DNA of 64,000 nucleotides from Ianthella basta (Eukaryota; Porifera; Demospongiae; Verongiida; Ianthellidae): the NCBI GenBank assembly GCA_964019415.1, contig OZ025885.1:5103444-5167443 (forward strand), given 5' to 3'. Below are positions 53,161 through 64,000 of the stretch, one piece after another (the first letter of the stretch is position 1; every line of letters begins with the position of its first letter). The notes under the pieces were generated by a model. That model did no database searches. It was given only the letters and a program-made list of their open reading frames with translations, and had not been told where the DNA came from. The translations under genes and the position numbers were made by a program.

Positions 53161-56100
53161 GAGACAAGATTAAGCAAGATGAAGCAAATTGAGGCAAGAT
53201 GAGACAGGAAGAAGCAAGATAAGACACAATTAAGCAAGATGAAGCAAGATTAGGCAAGATGAGACAAGATTAGCAAGAAAAAGCAAGATGAGACAAGATT
53301 AAGCAAGATGAGGCAAGACGAGACAATATTAAGTAAAATGAAGCAAGATTAAGCAAGATGAGACAAGATGAGACAAGATCAAGATAGATGAAGCAAGATT
53401 AAGCAAGATAAAGCAAGATGAAGCAAGATGAGGCAAGATGAGACAAGATTAAGCAAGATGAGGCAAGACGAGACAAGATTAAGTAAAATGAAGCAAGATG
53501 AAGCAAGATGAGACAAAATGAGACAAGATCAAGCAAGATGAAGCAAGATGAGACAAGATGCGACAAGAGTAAGCAAGATGAAGCAAGATGAGGAAAGATG
53601 AGACAAGATTAAGCAAGATGAGGCAACATGAGGTAAGATTAAGAAAGATGCGGCAAGATGAGGCAAGATGAGAAAAGATTAAGCAAGATTAAGCAAGAAG
53701 AAGCAAGATGAAGCAAGATGAGACCAGATTAAGCAAGATAAGGCAAGATTAAGTAGGATAAAGCAAGATTAAGCAAGATGAGGCAAGATGAGACAAGATG
53801 AAGCAAGATGAGGCAAGATCAAGCAAGATGAGACAAATAAGATTAAGTTGGATGAGGCAAGTTGAGACAAGATAAAGCAAGATGAAGCAAGATGAGGCAA
53901 GATGTGACAAGATTAAGCAAGATTAAGCAAGATGAGGCAAGATGAGACAAGATTAAGCAAGATGAGGCAAGACGAGACAAGATTAAGTAAAACGAAGCAA
54001 GATGAGACAAGATTAAGCAAGATGAAGCAAGATGAGGCAAGATTAAGCAAGATTTAGCAAGATGAAGCAAGATGAGGCAAGATGAGATAAGATTAAGCAA
54101 GATGAAGCAAGACGAGACAAGATTAAGTAAAACGAAGCAAGATGAGACAAGATTAAGCAAGATGAAGCAAGATGAGGCAAGATTAAGCAAGATTTAGCAA
54201 GATGAAGCAAGATGAGGCAAGATGAGATAAGATTAAGCAAGATGAAGCAATCTGAGGCAAAATGAGACAAGATTAAGCAAGATGAGGCAAGATGAAGCAA
54301 GATGAGGCAAGATGAAGCAAGATGAGGCAAGATGAGGAAACATGAGGGAAGATTTAGCAAGATGAGGCAAGATGAAGGAAGATGAGAATAGATTAAGCAA
54401 GATTAAACAAGATGAGGCAAGATGAGACAAGATTAAGAAAGACTAAGCAAGATGAGGCAAGATGAGACAAGATTAAGCAAGATTAAGCAAGATGAGATAA
54501 GATGAGACAAGATTAAGAGACCAGATTAAGCAAGATAAGGCAAAATTAAGTAGGATAAAGCAAGATTAAGCAAGATGAGGCAAGATGAGACAAGATGAAG
54601 CAAGATGAGGCTAGATTAAGCAAGATTAAGCAAGATGAAGCAAGATGAGGCAAGATGAGACAAGATGAAGCAAGATGAGGTAGGACGAGACAAGATTAAG
54701 CCAGATGAAAAAAGATGAGGCAAGATTAAGCAAGATGAAGCAAGATGAGGCAAGATGACACAAGATGAAGCAAGATTAAGCAAGATGAGGCAAGATGAAG
54801 CAAGATGAAGCAGCATGAGGCAGGATTAAGCAAGATTAAGCAAGATTAAGCAAGATAAGGCAAGATGAGGCGAGATTAAGCAAGATGAAGAAAGATGAGG
54901 CAAGATGAAGCAAGATGAAGCAAGATGAGGCAAGATGAGTAAAATTGAGTCAAGATTAAGCAAGGTGAGGCAAGATGAGGCAAGATGAGAAAAGATTAAG
55001 CAAGATTAAGCAAGATAAAGCAAAATGAAGCAAGATGAAGCAAGATGAAGCCAGATGAGAATAGATTAAGCAAGATTAAGCAAGATGAGGCAAGATGAGA
55101 CAAGATTAAGAAAGATTAAGCAAGGTGAGGCAAGATGAGACAAGATTAAGCAAGATTAAGCAAGATGAGGCAAGATGAGACAAGATTAAGCAAGATGAAG
55201 CAAGATGAGGCAAGATGACACAAGATGAAGCAAGATTAAGCAAGATGAGGCAAGATGAGACAAGATTAAGCAAGATGAAGCAAGATGAAGCAAGATAAAG
55301 CAAGATGAAGCAAGATGAGGCAACATGAGGGAGGATTAAGCAAGATTAAGCAAGATAAGGCAAGATGAGGCGAGATTAAGCAATATGAAGAAAGATGAGG
55401 CAAGATGAGGCAAGATGAGACAAGATTAAGCAAGATGAGACAAGATGAAGCAAGATGAGGCAAGATGAGGCAAATTGAGTCAAGATTAAGCAAGATGAAG
55501 CAAGATGAAGCAAGATGAGGCAAGATGAGGCAAATTGAGTCAAGATTAAGCAAGATGAGGCAAGATGAGGCAAGATGAGACAAGATTAAGAAAGATGAAG
55601 CAAGATGAAGCAAGATGAGGCAAGATGAGGCAAATTGAGTCAAGATTAAGCAAGATGAAGCAAGATGAAGCAAGATGAGAATAGATAAAGCAAGATTAAG
55701 CAAGATTAAGCAAGATGAGGTAAGATGAGACAAGATAAAGAAAGATTAAGCAAGATGAGGCAAGATGAGACAAGATTAAGCAAGATTAAGCAAGATGAGG
55801 CAAGATGAGACAAGATTAAGCAAGATGACGTAAGATGAAACAAGATGAGACAAGATTAAGCTAGATGAAGCAAGATGAAGCAAGATGAGGCAAGATGAAG
55901 CAAGATGAGGCAAGATGAGGCAAGATGAGGCAAATTGAGTCAAGATTAAGCAAGATGAGGCAAGATGAGGCAAGATGAGAAAAGATTAAGCAAGATTAAG
56001 CAAGATAAAGCAAGATGAAGCAAGATGAGAATAGATTAAGCAAGATTAAGCAAGATGAGGCAAGATGAGACAAGATTAAGCAAGATTAAGCAAGATGAGG

Positions 56101-59100
56101 CAAGATGAGACAAGATTAAGCAAGATGAAGCAAGGTGAGTCAAGATGAGGCAAGATGAAGCAAGATGAAGCAAGATGAAGCAAGATGAGGCAACATGAGG
56201 GAGGATTAAGCAAGATTAAGCAAGATAAGGCAAGATGAGGTGAGATTAAGCAAGATGAAGAAAGATGAGGCAAGATGAGGCAAGATGAGACAAGATTAAG
56301 CAAGATGAAGCAAGATGAAGCAAGATAAGGCAAGATGAGGCAAATTGAATCAAGATTAAGAAGATGAGGCAAGATGAGGCAAGATGAGAAAAATTAAGCA
56401 AGATTAAGCAAGATTAAGCAAGATGAAGCAAGATGAGAATAGATTAAGCAAGATTGAGCAAGATGAGGCAAGATGAGACAAGATTAAGCAAGATGACGTA
56501 AGATGAGACAAGATTAAGAAAGATTAAGCAAGATGAGGCAAGATGAGACAAGATTAAGCAAGATTAAGCAAGATGAGGCAAGATGAGACAAGATTAAGCA
56601 AGATGACGTAAGATGAAACAAGATGAGACAAGATTAAGATAGATGAAGCAAGATGAAGCAAGATGAGGCAAGATGAAGCAAGATGAGGCAAGATGAGGCA
56701 ACATGAGGTAAGATTAAGAAAGATGAGGCAAGATGAGGCAAGATGAGAAAAGATCAAGCAAGATTAAGCAAGAAGAAGCAAGATGAAGCAAGATGAGACC
56801 AGGTTAAGCAAGATAAGGCAAGATTAAGTAGGATAAAGCAAGATTAAGCAAGATGAGGCAAGATGAGACAAGATGAAGCAAGATGAGGTAGGACGAGACA
56901 AGATTAAGCCAGATGAAGAAAGATGAGGCAAGATTAAGCAAGATGAAGCAAGATGAGGCAAGATGAGACAAGATGAAGCAAGATTAAGCAAGATGAAGCA
57001 AGATGAGGCAAGATGAAGCAAGATGAGGCAACATGAGGCAGGATTAAGCAAGATTAAGCAAGATAAGGCAAGATGAAGAAAGATGAGGCAAGATGAGGCA
57101 AGATGAGACAAGATTAAGCAAGATGAAGAAAGATGAGGCAAGATGAAGCAAGATGAGGTAAGATGAGGCAAGATGAGACAAGATTAAGCAAGATGAAGAA
57201 ATATGAGGCAAGATGAAGCAAGATGAGGTAAGATGAGGCACGATTAAGCAAGATGAGGTAGGATGAGACAAGATTAAGCAAGATGAAGCAAGATGAGGCA
57301 AGATGAGACAAGATGAAGCAAGATGAGGCAAGATAAAGCAAGATGAGGCAAGATGAGGCAACATGAAGCAAGATTAAGCAAGGTGAAGCAAGATGAGGCA
57401 AGATGAGACAAGATCAAGCAAGATGAAGCAAGATTAAGAAAGATGAGGCAAGATGAGACAAGATTAAGCAAGATGAGGCAAGATTAAGCAAGAATAAGCA
57501 AGATGAAGCAAGATGAGGCAAGATGAGACAAGATAAAGCAAGATTAAGCAAGATTTAGCAAGATGAAGCAAGATGAGGCAAGATGAGACAAGATGAAGCA
57601 AGATGAATCAAGACGAAGCAAGATGAGGCAAGATGAAGTAAGATGAGGCAAGATGAGGCAGGATTAAGCAAGACTAAGCAAGATGAGGCAAGATGAGGCA
57701 AGATGAGACAAGATTAAGCAAGATGAGGCAAGATGAGGCAAGATGAGGCAAGATGAGGTAAGATTAAGATAGATGAAGCAAGATGAGGCAAGACGAGGCA
57801 GGACGAGACAAGATTAAGCAAGATGAAGCAAGATGAGGCAAGATGAGACAAGATAAGACAAGATTAAGCAAGATGAAGGAAGATGAGGCAAGATGAGACA
57901 AGATTAAGCAAGATGAGGCAAGATGAAGCAAGATGAGACAAGATCAAGCAAGATGAAGCAAGATGAGGCAAGAGTAAGCAAGATGGAGCAAGATGAGGCA
58001 AGATGAGACAAGATGAAGCAAGATGAGACAAGATGAAGTTAGAAGAGTCAAGATGAGACAAGATAAAGCAAGATTAAGCAAGATGAGGCAAGATGCGACA
58101 TGAGTCAAGAGTAAGCAAGATGAAGCAAGATGAGGCAAGATGAGACAAGATGAAGCAAGATGAGACAAGATGAAGCAAGGTGAAGCAAGACAAAGCAAGA
58201 TGAGGCAAGATGAAGCAAGATGAGGCAAGATGAGGCAAGATTAAGCAAAATGAGGCAAGATTAAGTAGGATAAAGCAAGATTAAGCAAGATTAGGCAAGA
58301 TGAGAAAAGATTACACAAGAATAGGCAAGATGAGACAAGATTAAGCAAGATGAAGTAAGATGAGACAAGATTAAGCAAGATGAGGCAAGACGAGGCAAGA
58401 TGAGGCAAGATGAGACAAGACGAAGCAAGATGAAGCAAGATGAAGCAAGATGAGGCAATATGAAGAAAGATGAGGCAAGATGAGGCAAGATTAAGCAAGA
58501 TGAGGCAAGATGAGAATAGATAAAGCAAGATTAAGCAAGATTAAGCAAGATGAGGTAAGATGAGACAAGATAAAGAAAGATTAAGCAAGATGAGGCAAGA
58601 TGAGACAAGATTAAGCAAGATTAAGCAAGATGAGGCAAGATGAGACAAGATTAAGCAAGATGACGTAAGATGAAACAAGATGAGACAAGATTAAGCTAGA
58701 TGAAGCAAGATGAAGCAAGATGAGGCAAGATGAAGCAAGATGAGGCAAGATGAGGCAAGATGAGGCAAATTGAGTCAAGATTAAGCAAGATGAGGCAAGA
58801 TGAGGCAAGATGAGAAAAGATTAAGCAAGATTAAGCAAGATAAAGCAAGATGAAGCAAGATGAGAATAGATTAAGCAAGATTAAGCAAGATGAGGCAAGA
58901 TGAGACAAGATTAAGCAAGATTAAGCAAGATGAGGCAAGATGAGACAAGATTAAGCAAGATGAAGCAAGGTGAGTCAAGATGAGGCAAGATGAAGCAAGA
59001 TGAAGCAAGATGAAGCAAGATGAGGCAACATGAGGGAGGATTAAGCAAGATTAAGCAAGATAAGGCAAGATGAGGCGAGATTAAGCAAGATGAAGAAAGA

Positions 59101-62100
59101 TGAGGCAAGATGAGGCAAGATGAGACAAGATTAAGCAAGATGAAGCAAGATGAAGCAAGATAAGGCAAGATGAGGCAAATTGAATCAAGATTAAGAAGAT
59201 GAGGCAAGATGAGGCAAGATGAGAAAAATTAAGCAAGATTAAGCAAGATTAAGCAAGATGAAGCAAGATGAGAATAGATTAAGCAAGATTGAGCAAGATG
59301 AGGCAAGATGAGACAAGATTAAGCAAGATGACGTAAGATGAGACAAGATTAAGAAAGATTAAGCAAGATGAGGCAAGATGAGACAAGATTAAGCAAGATT
59401 AAGCAAGATGAGGCAAGATGAGACAAGATTAAGCAAGATGACGTAAGATGAAACAAGATGAGACAAGATTAAGATAGATGAAGCAAGATGAAGCAAGATG
59501 AGGCAAGATGAAGCAAGATGAGGCAAGATGAGGCAACATGAGGTAAGATTAAGAAAGATGAGGCAAGATGAGGCAAGATGAGAAAAGATCAAGCAAGATT
59601 AAGCAAGAAGAAGCAAGATGAAGCAAGATGAGACCAGGTTAAGCAAGATAAGGCAAGATTAAGTAGGATAAAGCAAGATTAAGCAAGATGAGGCAAGATG
59701 AGACAAGATGAAGCAAGATGAGGTAGGACGAGACAAGATTAAGCCAGATGAAGAAAGATGAGGCAAGATTAAGCAAGATGAAGCAAGATGAGGCAAGATG
59801 AGACAAGATGAAGCAAGATTAAGCAAGATGAAGCAAGATGAGGCAAGATGAAGCAAGATGAGGCAACATGAGGCAGGATTAAGCAAGATTAAGCAAGATA
59901 AGGCAAGATGAAGAAAGATGAGGCAAGATGAGGCAAGATGAGACAAGATTAAGCAAGATGAAGAAAGATGAGGCAAGATGAAGCAAGATGAGGTAAGATG
60001 AGGCAAGATGAGACAAGATTAAGCAAGATGAAGAAATATGAGGCAAGATGAAGCAAGATGAGGTAAGATGAGGCACGATTAAGCAAGATGAGGTAGGATG
60101 AGACAAGATTAAGCAAGATGAAGCAAGATGAGGCAAGATGAGACAAGATGAAGCAAGATGAGGCAAGATAAAGCAAGATGAGGCAAGATGAGGCAACATG
60201 AAGCAAGATTAAGCAAGGTGAAGCAAGATGAGGCAAGATGAGACAAGATCAAGCAAGATGAAGCAAGATTAAGAAAGATGAGGCAAGATGAGACAAGATT
60301 AAGCAAGATGAGGCAAGATTAAGCAAGAATAAGCAAGATGAAGCAAGATGAGGCAAGATGAGACAAGATAAAGCAAGATTAAGCAAGATTTAGCAAGATG
60401 AAGCAAGATGAGGCAAGATGAGACAAGATGAAGCAAGATGAATCAAGACGAAGCAAGATGAGGCAAGATGAAGTAAGATGAGGCAAGATGAGGCAGGATT
60501 AAGCAAGACTAAGCAAGATGAGGCAAGATGAGGCAAGATGAGACAAGATTAAGCAAGATGAGGCAAGATGAGGCAAGATGAGGCAAGATGAGGTAAGATT
60601 AAGATAGATGAAGCAAGATGAGGCAAGACGAGGCAGGACGAGACAAGATTAAGCAAGATGAAGCAAGATGAGGCAAGATGAGACAAGATAAGACAAGATT
60701 AAGCAAGATGAAGGAAGATGAGGCAAGATGAGACAAGATTAAGCAAGATGAGGCAAGATGAAGCAAGATGAGACAAGATCAAGCAAGATGAAGCAAGATG
60801 AGGCAAGAGTAAGCAAGATGGAGCAAGATGAGGCAAGATGAGACAAGATGAAGCAAGATGAGACAAGATGAAGTTAGAAGAGTCAAGATGAGACAAGATA
60901 AAGCAAGATTAAGCAAGATGAGGCAAGATGCGACATGAGTCAAGAGTAAGCAAGATGAAGCAAGATGAGGCAAGATGAGACAAGATGAAGCAAGATGAGA
61001 CAAGATGAAGCAAGGTGAAGCAAGACAAAGCAAGATGAGGCAAGATGAAGCAAGATGAGGCAAGATGAGGCAAGATTAAGCAAAATGAGGCAAGATTAAG
61101 TAGGATAAAGCAAGATTAAGCAAGATTAGGCAAGATGAGAAAAGATTACACAAGAATAGGCAAGATGAGACAAGATTAAGCAAGATGAAGTAAGATGAGA
61201 CAAGATTAAGCAAGATGAGGCAAGACGAGGCAAGATGAGGCAAGATGAGACAAGATGAAGCAAGATGAAGCAAGATGAAGCAAGATGAGGCAATATGAAG
61301 AAAGATGAGGCAAGATGAGGCAAGATTAAGCAAGATGAGGCAAGATGAGGCAAGATGAGACAAGATGAGATAAGATCAAGCAAGATGAAGCAAGATGAGA
61401 CAAGATTAAGCAAGATGAAGCAAGATGAGGCAAGATTAAGCAAGATTAAGAAAGATGAAGGAAGATGAGGCAAGATGAGACAAGATTAAGCAAGATAAGA
61501 CAAGATTAAACAAAATGAAGCAAGATGAGGCAAGATGAGACAAGATTAAGCAAGATTAAGCAAGATGAGGCAAGATTAAGCTAGATGAGGCAAGATGAGA
61601 CCAGATGAGGCAAGATGAGAAAAGATTAAGCAAGAAGAGGCAAGATGAGACAAGATTAAGCAAGATGAAGCAAGATGAGGCAAGATGAGATAAGATTAAG
61701 CAAGATGAGGCAAGACGAGGCAAGATGAGGCAAGATGAGACAAGATGAAGCAAGATGAGGCAAGATGAGACAAGATTAAGCAAGATGAGGCAAGATGAAG
61801 CAAGATGAGGCTAGATGAGGCAACAAGAAGCAAGATTAAGCAAGATGAGGCAAGATGAGATAAGATGAAGCAAGATGAGACAAGATTAAGCAAGATGAAG
61901 GAAGATGAGGCAAGATGAGACAAGATTAAGCAAGATTAAGCAAGATGAGGCAAGATTAAGCTAGAAGAGGCAAGATGAGACCAGATGAGGCAAGATGAGA
62001 AAAGATTAAGCAAGAAGAGGCAAGATGAGACAAGATTAAGTAAAATGAAGCAAGATGAGGCAAGATGAGACAAGATTAAGTAAAATGAAGCAAGATGAGG

Positions 62101-62329
62101 CAAGATGAGACAAGATGAGATAAGATCAAGCAAGATGAAGCAAGATGGGACAAGATTAAGCAAGATGAAGCAAGATGAGCAAGATAAGGCAAGATTAAGC
62201 AAGATGAAGCAAGATGAGGCAAGATGAGACAAGATTAAGCAAGATGAGGCAAGATGAGGCAAGATGAGGCAAGATTAAGCAAGATTAAGCAAGATGAGGC
62301 AAGATGAGGCAAGATGAGGCAAGATTAAG
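53161..62329. repeat. 10-bp satellite, block 3
   Basis: About 9.2 kb of RCAAGATKAR decamers. It contains a 2835-bp unit present twice in tandem, about 55681-58515 and 58516-61350, nearly without differences. The left border matches block 1; the interior does not line up with block 2 as a whole. Confidence 0.97.
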
Positions 62330-62732
62330 ACGTCTAGCCAGCTAGCCAGACTGAGTCCCTACAACTGCGAAAGTCAAAATGTGAATATCACGATAACCCG
62401 CTAACAGTGAAAGTTTAACTCTCCAACAGTTAAAGTCTACGTATAGAGCAGACCATTAACACCAATCAAGGCAAGTGGCCTATTGAACCTGCCTTCTCAT
62501 CTCATCTCATCCCGTATATAGGAAATCTGCCACAGTTCAACTCATTGCACAATAGCTGTACTTGTAGGTGGGAGGTAACCAGGTGGAATTTGGTGTAGAA
62601 TGTAGTTATGCCCCTCCCCCTTTGCATAAGCACTGAACCATATCCTTAACTGTGGACCCCAAAGCTGTCTGGCTACACAAGACTAACCCAAGGGGGAAAA
62701 GACGTGCTTAAGCCGTCAATTTTAATCAGTTT
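62330..62732. other. Unit-B-specific spacer after satellite
   Basis: About 400 bp not present at the matching border in unit A (29220). The part 62335-62430 (AGCTAGCCAGACTGAG, AACTGCGAAAG) resembles the right half of the MITE at 2427-2935, so it is probably a diverged relative. No gene seen. Confidence 0.4.
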
Positions 62733-62791
62733 TTACCACAGTCGACCTTGGTACAGGGATAATTGTCAATTAATGCCTCTGACAGGTCCCA

Positions 62792-63072
62792 GAGCATGGA
62801 AGGAGAAGCTGGAGCAGATGGAAGACAACAGATTAGTGAAGAAGGTGTACACTGAGGAAATTGCAGGGAAAAGGCCAAGAGGAAGACCTAGAAAGAAATG
62901 GATTGACAGTTTCTAGCTACAGATTTGAATAATACTACATATTGACTATAGACTATGCATATGTAGATGTTACACTGAACTATGACAATGTCATAAATTT
63001 TTAAATACTGTAAAGATAGCGGCGACCTCCTGCATAGGAGATAAGCTGTGGTGATTGATTGATTGATTGATT
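62792..63072 (+). mobile_element. LINE 3' end insertion with 11-bp target duplication
   Basis: The insert is flanked by GACAGGTCCCA at 62781-62791 and 63073-63083. It encodes WKEKLEQMEDNRLVKKVYTE and KRPRGRPRKKWIDSF, the usual C-terminal end of another LINE reverse transcriptase, stops at about 62916, and ends with (GATT)n at 63052-63072. The empty site is present at 29271-29281. Confidence 0.8.
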
Positions 63073-63120
63073 GACAGGTCCCAACCAGCATATGCACACA
63101 CACTCTGTCCATTATCTCAC

Positions 63121-63257
63121 CGCTGTGTCCTCCCCGTCCTTCCCCAGGGCAGTGATCCTTGCCACCACATGGTAGGCAGTTGCTAGGTCTCTCTCCACAG
63201 CAGTCCCACTGAAGAGTTGCTTCATTCTAGCCTGATCCCTTTTACTCCACTCAGTGT
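63121..63257 (-). pseudogene. RPN2: RPN2-like N-terminal exon, start of third unit
   Basis: Copy of 29320-29456 (DTEWSKRDQARMKQLFSG), with changes such as GKDGED for GKEVED. It shows that the array continues beyond the window. Confidence 0.5.
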
Positions 63258-63633
63258 CTGCCCAACGGCAGCACTCAACACACAAAGTGCAATAACTCCC
63301 ACAAACAACACTGGAGAAAGAACAAACAACTAACTCACATAACAGCAGCAAACAATGATTACAAGTTCACAAAAACACAACAACCAACAGTCAACACTTA
63401 CAAAATAGTAAACTTGAGTTGTTTTGACTAAGGCTCACTGATATAGCTACTGAGGAGACTGTCAGTGTTTCTACAACTCAAATACCATTCAACAGTGTTG
63501 GGATAGAGGAAACGTTGTTTACAGGACCTGCTAGGGGACATGGTTTATATCATGGCTGTGGCTACACCAACTTGACATACTTGCTGTCCTCTGGTCACTG
63601 TTCCACAACACTCACGGCTTGTGTTCTAGCTAC

Positions 63634-63666
<33 letters not shown>

Positions 63667-64000
63667 AATCTTATTTACTCTAGGTGAGACTAAGCACTAC
63701 ATGCTTACTCCATGGTCCTCCTATGAATGTCCCCTATACATGCCACACCTCTGTGTACACCTGGTAGCTAAGGATAGGGGAAACAGTCCATCAGTGAACT
63801 AGTGATGCTAGTGCTCTGGCAGGGAACGCATCATCTACCGGTTACACGTCAAAACACGTCACTACCCACACTGCCGCCCTTACCAGTGCTAGTGGAGGAT
63901 TCAATGTCAGGACTGGCGTAGTGAGAAACTGTTCCATCGCGAACAGGCTGAAGGCGGCGGCGTATTTGGACACATCATTCTGCTTGGAACCTCCATTTAG
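63258..64000. other. Head-to-head spacer, third unit
   Basis: Matches 29457-30194. The (TTG)n tract at about 63634-63666 is longer than in the first copy. No gene assigned. Confidence 0.4.

Noticed and set aside
62330-62732. tRNA or other RNA gene in the spacer
   Set aside because: I saw no cloverleaf-like sequence or A/B box pair there or elsewhere in the window, though I could not run a covariance search.

Overview
This window is animal nuclear DNA: multi-exon genes with GT-AG introns, long (TG)n microsatellites, DNA transposons, non-LTR and DIRS-type retroelements, and about 20 kb of satellite. The only apparently intact host genes are two Death-NACHT-LRR (NLR-type) innate immune receptors. 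This architecture is expanded in demosponges, so a sponge is my best guess. That is an inference; I cannot name a species from the sequence.

Layout. The window is a tandem array of a compound unit of about 34-38 kb. In + strand order the unit is: a broken UBR5-like E3 ligase relic (+), an NLR gene (+), the 3' part of a broken ribophorin II (RPN2-like) relic (-), a pogo-like TA-flanked transposon, a 10-bp satellite array, and the N-terminal exon of the RPN2 relic (-). Unit A has its UBR5 3' part at 1-1.1 kb, NLR-A at 1.4-8.8 kb, RPN2 C-terminal exons at 9.75-11.3 kb, satellite at 12.8-29.2 kb (interrupted by a Tc1-type transposon at 14.0-17.3 kb and a DIRS-type fragment at 17.3-19.4 kb), and the RPN2 N-terminal exon at 29.3 kb. 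Unit B starts with two locally duplicated UBR5 relics (30.4-33.4 and 33.4-39.4 kb). NLR-B (39.9-47.7 kb), RPN2 C-terminal exons with a LINE inserted nearby (48.4-51.6 kb), pogo-like element and satellite (53.2-62.3 kb) follow. A third unit begins at about 62.7 kb.

The two NLR genes keep identical exon number and phase over eight exons. By my splicing they give open frames of 956 and 928 residues. The UBR5 and RPN2 relics carry frameshifts, stops and missing central exons, some shared by copies and some private. The picture is selection on the receptor while the flanking gene fragments decay as passengers.

The most interesting signals are in the receptor pair. Promoter plus Death-domain exons differ strongly between copies although both flanks are nearly identical, so the effector end looks like a swapped cassette. 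In the LRR exons the amino-acid differences cluster on the exposed positions of the xLxLx strands, as expected if the ligand surface is diversifying. Other notable items are a Tc1-family transposon with a spliced BEN-like cargo gene, a satellite built from a four-word alphabet of 10-bp units with higher-order repeats, and several insertions whose empty site is visible in the sister copy. All comparisons were made by eye.
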